DNA from: an uncultured Bacteroidota bacterium
GTDB lineage: Bacteria > Bacteroidota > Bacteroidia > 2-12-FULL-35-15
Assembly (NCBI GenBank): GCA_903919535.1
Contig: CAIXIP010000081.1
Span: forward strand, 1-60,822
Length of the DNA stretch: 60,822 bases
Reading direction: 5' to 3'
The first letter of the stretch is position 1. Each line of letters opens with the position of its first letter. Shown piece by piece: positions 36,401 to 45,894 of the stretch. The notes beneath the pieces are model-generated. The model saw nothing but the letters and a program-made list of their open reading frames with translations. It had not been told where the DNA came from and ran no database searches. The position numbers and the translations under genes were made by a program.

Positions 36401-39400
36401 TTTATATTGGTCGTCAAGGTTGCTACCATTGTAATTTCCGGGTGCTGTAATTTGTAAGGGAATTTCATATTCGTAATAGTTATCTGTATAATCAGTTCCT
36501 AAACGAATAAAAAGTTTTAGGTCATTATTGTTTAATATTTCATTCACATTTGCTGATGCTTCAGCATGAACATACATTTTTAATTTTTTATATGAGCGAA
36601 CATCCAGACTAGTGTTTTTATATGCTGCGCGAGATTTACCATCTTCTAAATTACAAACAGTGAGCGACATTGCTTGTTCATTCATTTGAATTAAATTAGC
36701 AGATGCAGCGTTAATCTCCCGTTCAATATTTGGCGGTAAAACATAATTGACAGGTTGTTTACTGCCGTTTTCTTCAATGTTTACTGCTGATATATCGAAT
36801 TGAGTATTCGCATCATCATTAGGAATATATAATCCTGGCTCTAAAAGGTCAAAACCGTATTTACGCCATTCGCCACGCACCAATTCAAGTTTAGCAAAAC
36901 GCAAAATAATTGGCTTGTCAACATTTTTATAAAACATCCGGATAAAGCGTATCGATTGAAAATTTTCGATTGGACCCACTTTTGATTCTGGTGTTTTTAA
37001 AGGAATTTTAAACTGATACCAGGTGATTGGTTTTGAGGTTCCATCCTTAATATTTTGACCTGTAGTGTGAAAAACATCAGTGATATAATTGCTTCCAACG
37101 CCACCTGCAAAATCACTTGGTTTTAATCCGATGTGATATTGAAAATAACTCTCAACAGTACTTAAATTGTTATCGTGGTTGATATCTTCAGTGTTCGGAA
37201 TAGTAGTAGATGAAGTAGGGTAATTTCCCGAAGTAATAGGGGAATTACCTTCCATGCCATTATACTTTTTATAACGTTCCAGTGTTTTTACTCCAGCAGC
37301 ATCGTAATCACTTCCTCTGAAATAATGAAAGTCGTCAGCGGAAGGGTCTCCGTTAATATTTGCAAAGACATTAGGAGTAACTATAAGTTGAGCTTTTGCT
37401 AAAAAACTATTGAAATAACTTTGTTCACCACCTAAATTTAATCCATCTAATCCAATATCTTGAGAGGGTCTATCATTTGGGTCACTGTTAAATGCATTTA
37501 CTAATGATTGTGTTGTAGGAATTAAACCCCAAACGGTACTGTCTACAGGAAGATTAAGGCCGTTGTTTTGTGCTTGTGTACTTGGCGCTGGTAAAACATT
37601 TTCAGCGCTTTTATATGAATCACGCAATACGTCTTCAGAAATATTTCCAACATTAAAATATAAATCACCGGTCGAATTCCAGTTTCCTGCCGGATTGTCA
37701 CTATTGAAAGGATCCATCACCCAGAATTGAATATATTCAATGTTTGCAGCTTCAAAATCGTTTGTTTGAACGGATCGAGTGACACCACCCCAGCGGGTTT
37801 CCGGATTCTTTAACGAACCATCAGTTTCTAAACCGGAAGAAATAACTGTAGGGTTTGAATCATAATTGTATGGACCGCGTTCATTTGGATAATACGCCAA
37901 ATCAAGTGTTGCAAGCGGAGTTACCTGCCCACTTTGAGAAGGTTTATTCGGGAAAACTTCAGTTTCAGGGATTTCACGTGCAAAATTGTTTGACATATCT
38001 GCATTGGAAATATTGCCCGGAGTTAAACCAGATGTTTGTCTTAAGAATAAAGGATCAATCACATACCATGCTAATTTTGCGCGGTTAAAACCATACGCTA
38101 AACTGTTTGATGAATCTCCTTCAGGAAACATACTTGGTTGTCCTTGTGGTGTGCTTGCAAGATTCCATGCTGCCTGTGATTTAAGATCAATGGTAGATTG
38201 GCTGCCTTCAAAATCATCAAGATAAGAATTTCCGCTTTTTCCAATTGCTTTGCTGTGACCGGGAATAAGATATGCAAATTCTCCAGCTGCAGTAATTGTA
38301 CTCATTTCCTTAGTTTCGATAAGCGGGATTTTATCTATCCATCGAGTAAGGAAAGGCGCTTCGGTTCTATAATTTCCATCTAATCCCCAAATAGTATTGG
38401 AAATAGGCTCATCCCCAATGTTTACTTTTTTGGTCATTGGACGCTCCGTAAGGTTCATGATGGTTCCGCCAATATTGAAATCTTTATTGATCTTATAATC
38501 AAAATGAGCAGCTGTCAAACGTTTTGTTTGGATTGCAAAAAGTGAATTACTTTCAGTAGAGATCTTGATAGGAGTTCCTGAATTTAAAATCCCTTCATTA
38601 ATAATTTTTACCCGCCCCAAAGCATAATCTACGGTATAATCAACGTTTTCGGTCAGCTGAACTCCTCCCGCAGAAACGGTTACAGAGCCTTGAGGTACAT
38701 TGGGCGCACCTAACGAAATTTCTGAACCTGAAGCTGATTTATATGTTCCTTTTAATTTATAACGATTCACTTGCGGGAACATTTGAGCGGATGTTCGGGT
38801 GGAATCATATAATTGTTGAAATACATATTTATTCGCTTCTGTTGGAGAACAAAGAGGGTCGAATTTTACAAACAGGTCGCTTCCAAAAGGTTCAATAACA
38901 GGAAAAATAACACGTCCGTTATTCGCATTAATGGTAACACCATCAATAAAATCGAAAACCCCATCTGGAGTATGATCCATCTGTTGGTTCAACTTATCCA
39001 AACTAACAACTTGAATTAAAGGTTTTGATATAATTAAATTTTGACAAGAGGTGACCGGTAAATAATTAATATCAGTTCCAGTTTGTGAATTGGTGTATAA
39101 TATATCTAATTTAAAATCTTGTGGATTAATTTGGTAAGCCCCAATTGAATAAATATTTTTCATCATCAAGTCCCACATCGGATGCTTGGTGTTATTAGCA
39201 GAGCTCTTCAGCATCTTTGTATACATTACCTGATTTGTTGCAATGCCACCGTCAGAAAACTCACCTACATTATAGGTGTTCCCATTATAGGTATATTGAT
39301 AAGCAACAGAAAGAACCTGATCTGGATTTAATGTTTGATTCAATGAAATAAAGCCAAGTTTTGAATTCAAGGTATATTCTGAAGGTTGTAATTTTCTGGC

Positions 39401-40753
39401 ATTAAATTTTTCGAAATTAATTTGCTCCTTCATTGTGCTTCCTGAAATTGATTTTATCGTGGAAACACTTGTATTAGGTGTTCTTACAGATGCATTGTTT
39501 TTGATATGGAGATATAGGTCATTTTGATCATTGAATGGCAACGCACCTGCTGTAGCATCCAAAATATAACTCTGGTCAGCAGGTACATGTATTGCATCTT
39601 CTGCAAGTTCTGAAAAGCCAACCATATCACGGGTGTCAGTTGTTGAATTGTTGCTGTTTGAGATCCAGACTTCTATTCTACTGATGTTGATTCCTGAATT
39701 TACAAAAGGCAAATTTGCTAATGCCGAATTATATTGATCACGGAAATACTGCCCAAGAAAAAAATGTTTATTTGCTTCGTATGCATCACCTGCTACTTCA
39801 AAATTACTTACTTGTGCACCCCCCGTAACTTCAACTTCAGATTTTTTCCCTTTTTGTTGTGAAAATAAACTGGTAACAGTCAACCTGCCAAATTGCAATT
39901 GTGTTTTTATTCCAAACAATGTTTGACTACCGGTAATCAATGAACCAGTCAAAGGCATACTCACATTTCCTGCTTCAATTTTTTTGATGATCTCATCTTC
40001 ATAGCCGGTGTACTCCAATTTCATTTGATTTTCAAAATCAAATGTTGCTTCGGTATTATAGCTGGTTGTAAGTTTTAATTTGTCTCCGATTTTTCCAACA
40101 ACATTTAATTGAATTTTTTCGTTAAAATCGAATGTGTTTACTTTACGCTGTTTTAAAGGTAGAGCAGGGTTGTCAGTTTTTGTTCCGTTGTAAGCAAAAA
40201 TTAATTCGGCAGAACCATTCGGTCGAATATCAACTGTATTGCCGCCAAAAATTCGATCAAAAATTTCTCCACCAACATGTAATTTTGGAATAATTGCATT
40301 GCTCTGATTGTTTTGTGATTCGGCATGTGAGCGGGCATTCCAATAATTTTTAACTTGTTTCCTAAACATGTAGTCCTGATATTCCTGACTATCCATATAA
40401 GTTTCCGGGCGATAATTAATTCCACCCATGTGTTGACTTATTTCATAGTTTCCTGTAGTAGGGTCGTATTGAACATCAGTAGCAATGTTAGAAGGGTTAT
40501 TTAACATCAAACCACCTGAATTAGGATAGTTTAATGGGTCACCTGTGGATTGATCTTGAAAATTATAAGGAAGAGTAATGGGTGTTATTTCTTCATCTGT
40601 TTTAGGAGTATCGATAGCAACAAGTGCACGATCTGCTTCCACTTCTTTAGCGAAATTATAGGAACTTATTTTTGCATCAGAATTAATAATGATGCTTAGT
40701 AAGACTGAAGAAACAGCGCCAACAAAAAGATATTTTGAAAATGATCTAGCCAA
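33410..40753 (-). CDS. sprA: Cell-surface protein SprA, T9SS translocon
   Basis: 2447 residues, the usual giant size (about 2,400). Signal/anchor segment YLFVGAVSSVLLSIIINSDA at the N-terminus. SprA/SOV is the very large outer-membrane barrel through which T9SS substrates cross; it is also needed for gliding in flavobacteria. Family hallmarks include GGEIFDRIFGGNTVDIRPNGSAEL, the repeated barrel-like strands, long soluble loops (AQIWVNELRLSDFDEKGGWAANARV, near residue 1535) and the C-terminal SITGNPNFLSQNA ... FDRIINKPVISSSFPSTN block. It lies 17 bases after ruvA. Together with the sorting-domain proteins in this window it shows a functional T9SS. Confidence 0.97.
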   Translation of the reverse strand: MARSFSKYLFVGAVSSVLLSIIINSDAKISSYNFAKEVEADRALVAIDTPKTDEEITPITLPYNFQDQSTGDPLNYPNSGGLMLNNPSNIATDVQYDPTTGNYEISQHMGGINYRPETYMDSQEYQDYMFRKQVKNYWNARSHAESQNNQSNAIIPKLHVGGEIFDRIFGGNTVDIRPNGSAELIFAYNGTKTDNPALPLKQRKVNTFDFNEKIQLNVVGKIGDKLKLTTSYNTEATFDFENQMKLEYTGYEDEIIKKIEAGNVSMPLTGSLITGSQTLFGIKTQLQFGRLTVTSLFSQQKGKKSEVEVTGGAQVSNFEVAGDAYEANKHFFLGQYFRDQYNSALANLPFVNSGINISRIEVWISNSNNSTTDTRDMVGFSELAEDAIHVPADQSYILDATAGALPFNDQNDLYLHIKNNASVRTPNTSVSTIKSISGSTMKEQINFEKFNARKLQPSEYTLNSKLGFISLNQTLNPDQVLSVAYQYTYNGNTYNVGEFSDGGIATNQVMYTKMLKSSANNTKHPMWDLMMKNIYSIGAYQINPQDFKLDILYTNSQTGTDINYLPVTSCQNLIISKPLIQVVSLDKLNQQMDHTPDGVFDFIDGVTINANNGRVIFPVIEPFGSDLFVKFDPLCSPTEANKYVFQQLYDSTRTSAQMFPQVNRYKLKGTYKSASGSEISLGAPNVPQGSVTVSAGGVQLTENVDYTVDYALGRVKIINEGILNSGTPIKISTESNSLFAIQTKRLTAAHFDYKINKDFNIGGTIMNLTERPMTKKVNIGDEPISNTIWGLDGNYRTEAPFLTRWIDKIPLIETKEMSTITAAGEFAYLIPGHSKAIGKSGNSYLDDFEGSQSTIDLKSQAAWNLASTPQGQPSMFPEGDSSNSLAYGFNRAKLAWYVIDPLFLRQTSGLTPGNISNADMSNNFAREIPETEVFPNKPSQSGQVTPLATLDLAYYPNERGPYNYDSNPTVISSGLETDGSLKNPETRWGGVTRSVQTNDFEAANIEYIQFWVMDPFNSDNPAGNWNSTGDLYFNVGNISEDVLRDSYKSAENVLPAPSTQAQNNGLNLPVDSTVWGLIPTTQSLVNAFNSDPNDRPSQDIGLDGLNLGGEQSYFNSFLAKAQLIVTPNVFANINGDPSADDFHYFRGSDYDAAGVKTLERYKKYNGMEGNSPITSGNYPTSSTTIPNTEDINHDNNLSTVESYFQYHIGLKPSDFAGGVGSNYITDVFHTTGQNIKDGTSKPITWYQFKIPLKTPESKVGPIENFQSIRFIRMFYKNVDKPIILRFAKLELVRGEWRKYGFDLLEPGLYIPNDDANTQFDISAVNIEENGSKQPVNYVLPPNIEREINAASANLIQMNEQAMSLTVCNLEDGKSRAAYKNTSLDVRSYKKLKMYVHAEASANVNEILNNNDLKLFIRLGTDYTDNYYEYEIPLQITAPGNYNGSNLDDQYKVWPLANEMILEFEKLQNAKQKRNIDIFNGSGVTLASEYEVSDDSRTIVVKGNPNLSAIKTIMIGIKNPKKMGPGLDDDGLPKCAQIWVNELRLSDFDEKGGWAANARVTAKLADLGTLSVSGSMYTPGFGSIENKITERKKETGKQYDISSSLELGKFLPKESNIHVPMYIGYSEQLITPQYNPLDPDILLAPTLKDPTIPKHVRDSLKQVTQDYTKRNSINFTNVKKDKGKNSKKSHVYDVENWAASYSYSELNHHNSTLEYANQKNHHGGLMYNFAPTPKNYKPFAKTKIFQSKYLQLIKDVNFYLLPNKLGFSTDVARDFSETKNRNTTGGDMLIVPTYNKHFSMNRSYDFKYDITKSLKLDFTANNENRILEPAGLIDTKEKKDTIQNNLLKLGNTTQYNHQVNINYNIPINKLPLLDFTTASVRYSGTYSWQRAPMGADTLGNTIQNSRNIQLNGQLNMVTLYNKVPYLKKINQKSSNKNQQNTKTGKSITALKNSAPKNQKDTTKKEKENNYVVLEYLARILMSAKNVTATYSMTNGTILPGYAQSTHLMGMGSNFQGPTAGFIFGSQKDIRDQAIATTEDNNPNNDWLVKTPSVNTPYATTSSNNLNIRANLEPLPDLKIELTATRTEAKNNSEFFRWTLNDTLRDGSVVDHFKGQSPITTGNFSMSYMAFRTSFVKDREKTFQTFLDDRANISARLGAKNPNSNGSINGFADGYNATSQDVLIPAFLAAYAGKNTNNSTLSAFPKIPLPNWRATYDGLSKIEAIKKYFKSFTLSHAYRSTYSVGGYQSNLLFIDEDANGNKDGFTAIKETVSSITGNPNFLSQNAINTITISEQWSPLIKLDMTLNNSILLTFEYKKDRNLSLGLTSRTVTEVVGREIIGGTGYRIKNLSMGKKITIKGKQIKSDLNLKLDLSFRKNETVMRRIVEGVSQSTGGTNIISIKVAADYVISERINIRVFYDRIINKPVISSSFPSTNTNAGVSLRLMLNN

Positions 40754-40770
40754 AATTTATAAAAACTATT

Positions 40771-41358
40771 TTAAAGATTCTTAAGTGCTGATTTAATAAG
40801 TTGTTCCACTGTTTGACCTGTTCCCTCTGTTCTGATAATTTTATCGAGCGCTTTATCTGCCGTTAATTTATTGAATCCTAACATCACAAGTGCAGATAAC
40901 GCTTCTTCTTTCAAAGTATTGTTTGCCGTGCTAAAAAAATCGGAGGCTATTTCGCCTTTTCCCATTTTGTCTTTCAAATCGACAATAATACGCTGTGCAG
41001 TTTTTTCACCAATGCCTTTTACACTTTTAATAAGTGCAACATTGCCAGTTACTATTGCATTTTGAATTTCAATAGCGCTTAATGACGAAAGCATTAATAA
41101 AGCACTTGTTCCGCCAACTCCTGATACCGAAACTAAGTGGCGGAATAAATTACGTTCAGCAATATCTGCAAAACCAAAAAAACGAGGCATGTCGTCCCTC
41201 ACATACATTTGTTCGGTAAACAACTTGCATTTTTCTGTCTCACCAATTTTAGAAAAGGTGTTTAATGAGATTTGCATTACGTATCCGACTCCCGCAACAT
41301 CAATAACGGCATACGTTGGTGTTTTTTCAACTAACTTTCCTTCAATATGATAGATCAT
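40771..41358 (-). CDS. ruvA: Holliday junction DNA helicase subunit RuvA
   Basis: 195 residues, normal length. It binds the four-way junction and recruits RuvB. The N-terminal OB-fold (IYHIEGKLVEKTPTYAVIDVAGVGYVMQI) is followed by two helix-hairpin-helix motifs (FRHLVSVSGVGGTSALLMLS and LIKSVKGIGEKTAQRIIVDLK) and the C-terminal RuvB-binding domain (EALSALVMLGF). It is immediately upstream of sprA and downstream of maeB, a common Bacteroidota order. Confidence 0.97.
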   Translation of the reverse strand: MIYHIEGKLVEKTPTYAVIDVAGVGYVMQISLNTFSKIGETEKCKLFTEQMYVRDDMPRFFGFADIAERNLFRHLVSVSGVGGTSALLMLSSLSAIEIQNAIVTGNVALIKSVKGIGEKTAQRIIVDLKDKMGKGEIASDFFSTANNTLKEEALSALVMLGFNKLTADKALDKIIRTEGTGQTVEQLIKSALKNL

Positions 41359-41441
41359 CTATGAATTATCAATCTGTTTTTATTCAAAAATTTAATGTTC
41401 CGAAGAACTAATTTAAAGACGCACTATTTTCAAATAGTTGC

Positions 41442-43709
41442 TTATTTTTTTGCTTGTGCTCCAAGAACAGCAATGGTGATCATATTTACAATCTCCCTTA
41501 CCGAACTTCCTAATTGAAGAATGTGAACAGGTTTTTTTAATCCGATCACAATTGGTCCGATTGCTTCAGCACCGCCCATTTCCTGAATTAGTTTATAAGC
41601 GATATTTCCTGATGCAAGATTAGGGAATATCAAAGTGTTGACTTTTTTATCCACTATATCTGAAAAAGGAAATTGTTCTTTTAATAACTCATTATTCAAG
41701 GCAAAGTTTGCTTGCATCTCCCCATCCACAATCATTCCCGGATAATTTTTATGGAGAATCTCTACAGCTTCTCTCATTTTATTTGGCACTTCTCCTTCAG
41801 CAGATCCAAAATTAGAGTAGGATAATAATGCTATGCGAGGAGTAATATTAAATTGTTTTACGCTATTTGCAGTAAGAACAGTAATGTCTACTAATTCCTG
41901 TGCTGTAGGATTTACATTCATTGTAGTATCAGCAAAAAAGAATGGTCCTTGCTTAGTGTTTAGAATATACATCCCGGCTACTTTAGAAACGCCATCCTGA
42001 ACTCCGATTATTTGCAATGCAGTGCGAATTGGGTCGCTATATTGACGTGTAAGGCCAGAGATCATTGCATCAGCAGCTCCGGTTTCTACCATCATGGCAC
42101 CAAAATGATTTCTCTCACGCATTATTTTGCGTGCTTCATAGAGTGTATGGCCTTTACGTTGACGTTTTTTGAAGAAAATATCTCCAAAAGAATTTCTCCT
42201 GTCATCCTCGCTTTTACTACGTGGATCAATGATTGGAATATCATGTAGATCAAGGTTGTTGTCAGCGATAAGTTTTTTAATTTTTTCTACATCACCTAGT
42301 AATATTGGTTTTGCAATGCCTTCGTCTGCTACTTGCTGAGCAGCTTTTAAAATTTTATAATGATCCGCTTCAGCGAAAACAACACGTTTTGGATTTTGTT
42401 TTGCTTTATTGGTAATGTTTCTAATGAGTTTGTTATCAAGCCCCAGCCTGTTAATTAACTCTTGAGTATAAGCTTCCCAATTGGTGATTTTATTTTGTGC
42501 CACACCTGAGTCAATTGCAGCTTTCGCAACAGCGGGAGCAACAGTGTAAATTAAGCGAGGGTCAATTGGTTTTGGAATAATATATTCTGGTCCGAATGTA
42601 ATATTTTTCGAGTCGTATGCTAGGTTAACTGTTTCTGGAACAGTTTCTTTTGCAAGATTTGCAATGGCATAAACAGCAGCCAACTTCATTTCCTCATTAA
42701 TTTGAGTTGCCCTAACATCTAATGCTCCACGAAAAATAAATGGAAATCCAAGTACATTGTTTACTTGATTAGGATGGTCGCTTCTTCCTGTTGCCATGAT
42801 GATATCTTTTCGAGCTTCCATTGCTTCAAGATAAGGAATTTCAGGATCGGGATTAGCCAAAGCAAAAACAATAGGATTTTTTGCCATTGATTGAACCATT
42901 TTTTGGCTTACGATATTTCCTTTTGAAAGTCCGATAAATACATCAGCATCTATCATCGCATCTTCTAATGTTACAGCTTTAGATTTTGAGGCGAAAAACT
43001 TTTTCATTCCATCCAAATCTTTACGGTCAACACTTAAAACACCTTTGCTATCAAGCATTAGAATGTTTTCCTTTTTAGCACCTACTGCAATGTATAGTTT
43101 AGCGCAAGAAACAGCAGCAGCACCTGCACCATTAACAACAATTTTTACATTCTCTATTTTTTTATCTGCTATCTCACATGCATTTAGAAGAGCAGCAGAG
43201 GATATGATTGCTGTTCCATGCTGATCGTCATGCATCAATGGGATATTTAATTCCTCTTTTAATCTTCTTTCTATTTCAAAACATTCTGGAGCCTTAATAT
43301 CTTCAAGGTTGATTCCACCAAAAGTAGGTGCAATAGCTTTTACAGTGCTGATAAACAATTCAATATCTTTTGCATCTACTTCAATGTCAAATACATCTAT
43401 ATCAGCAAAGATTTTGAAAAGTAATCCTTTTCCTTCCATTACTGGTTTTGAAGCCAATGGTCCAATATCGCCTAAGCCTAAAACAGCTGTTCCATTTGAT
43501 ATTACAGCTACTAAATTTCCTTTTGCCGTGTATTTATAAACATCTTCAGGGTTTTTTTCAATTTCCAAACAAGGTTCAGCAACACCTGGTGAATAGGCTA
43601 ATGATAAATCGCGCTGTGAACTATGCGGTTTTGTTGGGATTACTTCAATCTTTCCTGGTCTGCCTTGTGAATGATAATCCAAGGCTTCTTGCTTTCTGAA
43701 TTTTGCCAT
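41442..43709 (-). CDS. maeB: NADP-dependent malic enzyme with C-terminal phosphotransacetylase-like domain
   Basis: 755 residues, normal for MaeB. The malic N-terminal domain (SLAYSPGVAEPCLEI, the Lys region AKGNLVAVISNGTAVLGLGD, PLMHDDQHGTAII metal site) is followed by the Rossmann domain (IVVNGAGAAAVSCAKL) and, from about residue 430, a phosphotransacetylase-type domain (RVVFAEADHYKILKAAQ ... GNIAYKLIQEMGGAEAIGPIVIGL) that usually acts as an allosteric acetyl-CoA sensor. It makes pyruvate, CO2 and NADPH from malate. It is 83 bases upstream of ruvA. Confidence 0.96.
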   Translation of the reverse strand: MAKFRKQEALDYHSQGRPGKIEVIPTKPHSSQRDLSLAYSPGVAEPCLEIEKNPEDVYKYTAKGNLVAVISNGTAVLGLGDIGPLASKPVMEGKGLLFKIFADIDVFDIEVDAKDIELFISTVKAIAPTFGGINLEDIKAPECFEIERRLKEELNIPLMHDDQHGTAIISSAALLNACEIADKKIENVKIVVNGAGAAAVSCAKLYIAVGAKKENILMLDSKGVLSVDRKDLDGMKKFFASKSKAVTLEDAMIDADVFIGLSKGNIVSQKMVQSMAKNPIVFALANPDPEIPYLEAMEARKDIIMATGRSDHPNQVNNVLGFPFIFRGALDVRATQINEEMKLAAVYAIANLAKETVPETVNLAYDSKNITFGPEYIIPKPIDPRLIYTVAPAVAKAAIDSGVAQNKITNWEAYTQELINRLGLDNKLIRNITNKAKQNPKRVVFAEADHYKILKAAQQVADEGIAKPILLGDVEKIKKLIADNNLDLHDIPIIDPRSKSEDDRRNSFGDIFFKKRQRKGHTLYEARKIMRERNHFGAMMVETGAADAMISGLTRQYSDPIRTALQIIGVQDGVSKVAGMYILNTKQGPFFFADTTMNVNPTAQELVDITVLTANSVKQFNITPRIALLSYSNFGSAEGEVPNKMREAVEILHKNYPGMIVDGEMQANFALNNELLKEQFPFSDIVDKKVNTLIFPNLASGNIAYKLIQEMGGAEAIGPIVIGLKKPVHILQLGSSVREIVNMITIAVLGAQAKK

Positions 43710-43948
43710 TGTAATAAATTTTTGTGAGCTGCGAATATAGTAATTTTAATAGATTTAGGATGAATTTTATTAGCAAGAAACAAGCGTTTTTTTTAATAAT
43801 TTAATGATTTTCATCATCTAAATTGATGAATAGAATATTATTGAAAAAAAATCAACAAATTTAGATTTAAGTTCGGGTAGAAAATGCCAGGGGTGATTGG
43901 GGGATGATAATTGCTATTGTTGGATATTATGACATCAGTAAAAAGATA

Positions 43949-44932
43949 TTAACCTCCGAGACCGATCATGCTTCTTTCACGAGTTTCTGTGTTTTCTTTT
44001 CCCCAGTTTTCGTTTTCATTATTTCCGCCAAGCATGGCATATTTTTCCATTACACATTGTTTTATTATGGGGGCAATATCTTTACCTTGACGCAAGGAGC
44101 CAAGCAGATCGACTTCTTGCTTCGCAAATAAACAATTATACATTTTGCCGTCTGCGGTAAGCCGCATGCGATTACATCCACTGCAAAATGGCTCACTCAT
44201 GGTGCTGATAATAGCAAATGTTCCTTGATGGTCAGGAATGAAAAATTTTTTTGCAGTATCATTTTTTTCGTTTACTAATTTAATGAACTTATATTTTGCG
44301 GAAATGCAATCTAGTATTTGCTGGTGCGAAAAAACTTTTTCGGTGCTCCATTCGTTTCCTGAAAAGGGCATAAATTCAATAAACCTAACATGTATTGGAG
44401 TGTTTTTTGTCCACTCAATAAAATCGAGTATTTCGCTGTCATTAAAGGTTTTCATGACAACTACATTTACTTTCACATGAAAATTGTTTGCCAATAAGGA
44501 GTTGATGTTTTCAATAACCCGATGATACTCATCTCGTTTAGTAATAGAAAAATATTTATCCTTTTTTAATGAATCAAGACTAACATTCACAGATCTTAAT
44601 CCGGCCTCTTTAAATGTTTCAATGAACTCGTGAACAAAAACGCCATTTGTTGTTATGGCAAGTTCAACAGGATGTTTTGAAAGCCTCAAAATAATTTCTT
44701 TCGCATCTCTTCTTACTAAGGGCTCTCCACCAGTTATGCGAATTTTATTAACTCCAGCTTTTACAAAAACTGAAGCGATTTGATCAATTTCATCAACATT
44801 CATGCGCGGAGAATTCGCAAATGCTCCTTTTGGCAAATCTTCAGGACTGCAATAATTGCAACGTAAATTGCATTTGTCAGTAATGGAGATTCGTAAATAA
44901 TCGTGAATGCGGTTGAATTTGTCTACAAGCAT
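43949..44932 (-). CDS. moaA: GTP 3',8-cyclase MoaA
   Basis: 327 residues. It is a radical SAM enzyme and the first step of molybdopterin synthesis. The SAM cluster is Cys21, Cys25 and Cys28 (ITDKCNLRCNYCSPEDLP). The second cluster is in EPFCSGCNRMRLTADGKMYNCLF. The end ...SMIGLGG keeps the essential C-terminal Gly-Gly. No other moa, moe or mog gene is in the window, so the rest of the pathway must be elsewhere. Confidence 0.96.
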   Translation of the reverse strand: MLVDKFNRIHDYLRISITDKCNLRCNYCSPEDLPKGAFANSPRMNVDEIDQIASVFVKAGVNKIRITGGEPLVRRDAKEIILRLSKHPVELAITTNGVFVHEFIETFKEAGLRSVNVSLDSLKKDKYFSITKRDEYHRVIENINSLLANNFHVKVNVVVMKTFNDSEILDFIEWTKNTPIHVRFIEFMPFSGNEWSTEKVFSHQQILDCISAKYKFIKLVNEKNDTAKKFFIPDHQGTFAIISTMSEPFCSGCNRMRLTADGKMYNCLFAKQEVDLLGSLRQGKDIAPIIKQCVMEKYAMLGGNNENENWGKENTETRERSMIGLGG

Positions 44933-45204
44933 TGTATAAAGTTAAAAAAAGTAAGCAAATGCTTAAAATTTCTCCTCAAATTTATTATGTTTTTTTGGAT
45001 TATGCCTTAAATCATTCAAAAGTAGTTTAAGTGTTAAAAGTGTATGATTAGTTTTAATTGCAATTTCAAATCAACCTACTAAGTTATTCAATGATTTTTT
45101 TTACATTAGCAACCTATGAAATAATAGCATGTTGAATCAAAACATTGATTGAAGTGTGTTTTATTTTCTGTAGGAAATATTTATTTTTAAAGGATAGTCG
45201 ATAA

Positions 45205-45891
45205 ATGAAACCCACCTTAGTTGTATTTACTGGAGCAGGTATTAGTGCTGAAAGTGGCATTCAAACATTTCGTGATTCAGGAGGATTGTGGGAAAAATAT
45301 AATATAAATGATGTTGCAACACCTCAGGCTTGGGAAAAAAATCAAAAATTAGTTTTAGAATTTTACAACGATAGGCGTAAACAGGTTATGGAAGCTAAGC
45401 CCAACAAAGCGCACTATGCTTTGGTGGATCTGGAGGAAAAATATAATGTTCAAATTATTACGCAAAACATTGATGATCTGCATGAACGTGCTGGTTCAAA
45501 AAATGTATTGCATTTGCATGGAGAAATAGTTAAAAGCAGAAGTTCTGTTGATGTTTCATTGGTTTATAATATAAACGGGGACGAAATAAAGCTAGGGGAA
45601 AAATGCGAATTAGGTTCGCAACTTCGGCCACATATAGTATGGTTTGGAGAAATGGTTCCAGAGATGGAAACTGCATATTCCATCTCTGAAAAGGCTGATA
45701 TTTTTATTGTTATTGGAACATCTATGGCTGTTTACCCTGCTGCCGGATTGATAGATTATACTCCTACAAATATTCCAAAATATTTAATCGATCCAAGTGA
45801 AGTTAAAATTGCAGGAATAAACAACCTGACAGTTATAAAAGAAAAAGCCAGCATTGGATTACCAATGCTGACTCTAGAACTTTTAAAATAA
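45205..45891 (+). CDS. cobB: Sir2-family NAD-dependent protein deacylase, class III, without zinc Cys set
   Basis: 228 residues. NAD motif FTGAGISAESGIQTFRDSGGLW (residues 8-29), QNIDDLHERAG and the catalytic His105 in HLHGE. Tyr54 and Arg57 in EFYNDRR match the Tyr-x-x-Arg pair that gives SIRT5/CobB-like class III enzymes their preference for succinyl/malonyl lysine. Between HLHGE and LRPHIVWFGEMVP only one Cys is present (GEKCELG), so the usual four-Cys zinc site is absent, as in many Bacteroidota homologues. It is convergent with the next gene, only three bases between stops. Confidence 0.93.
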   Translation: MKPTLVVFTGAGISAESGIQTFRDSGGLWEKYNINDVATPQAWEKNQKLVLEFYNDRRKQVMEAKPNKAHYALVDLEEKYNVQIITQNIDDLHERAGSKNVLHLHGEIVKSRSSVDVSLVYNINGDEIKLGEKCELGSQLRPHIVWFGEMVPEMETAYSISEKADIFIVIGTSMAVYPAAGLIDYTPTNIPKYLIDPSEVKIAGINNLTVIKEKASIGLPMLTLELLK

Positions 45892-45894
45892 ATT

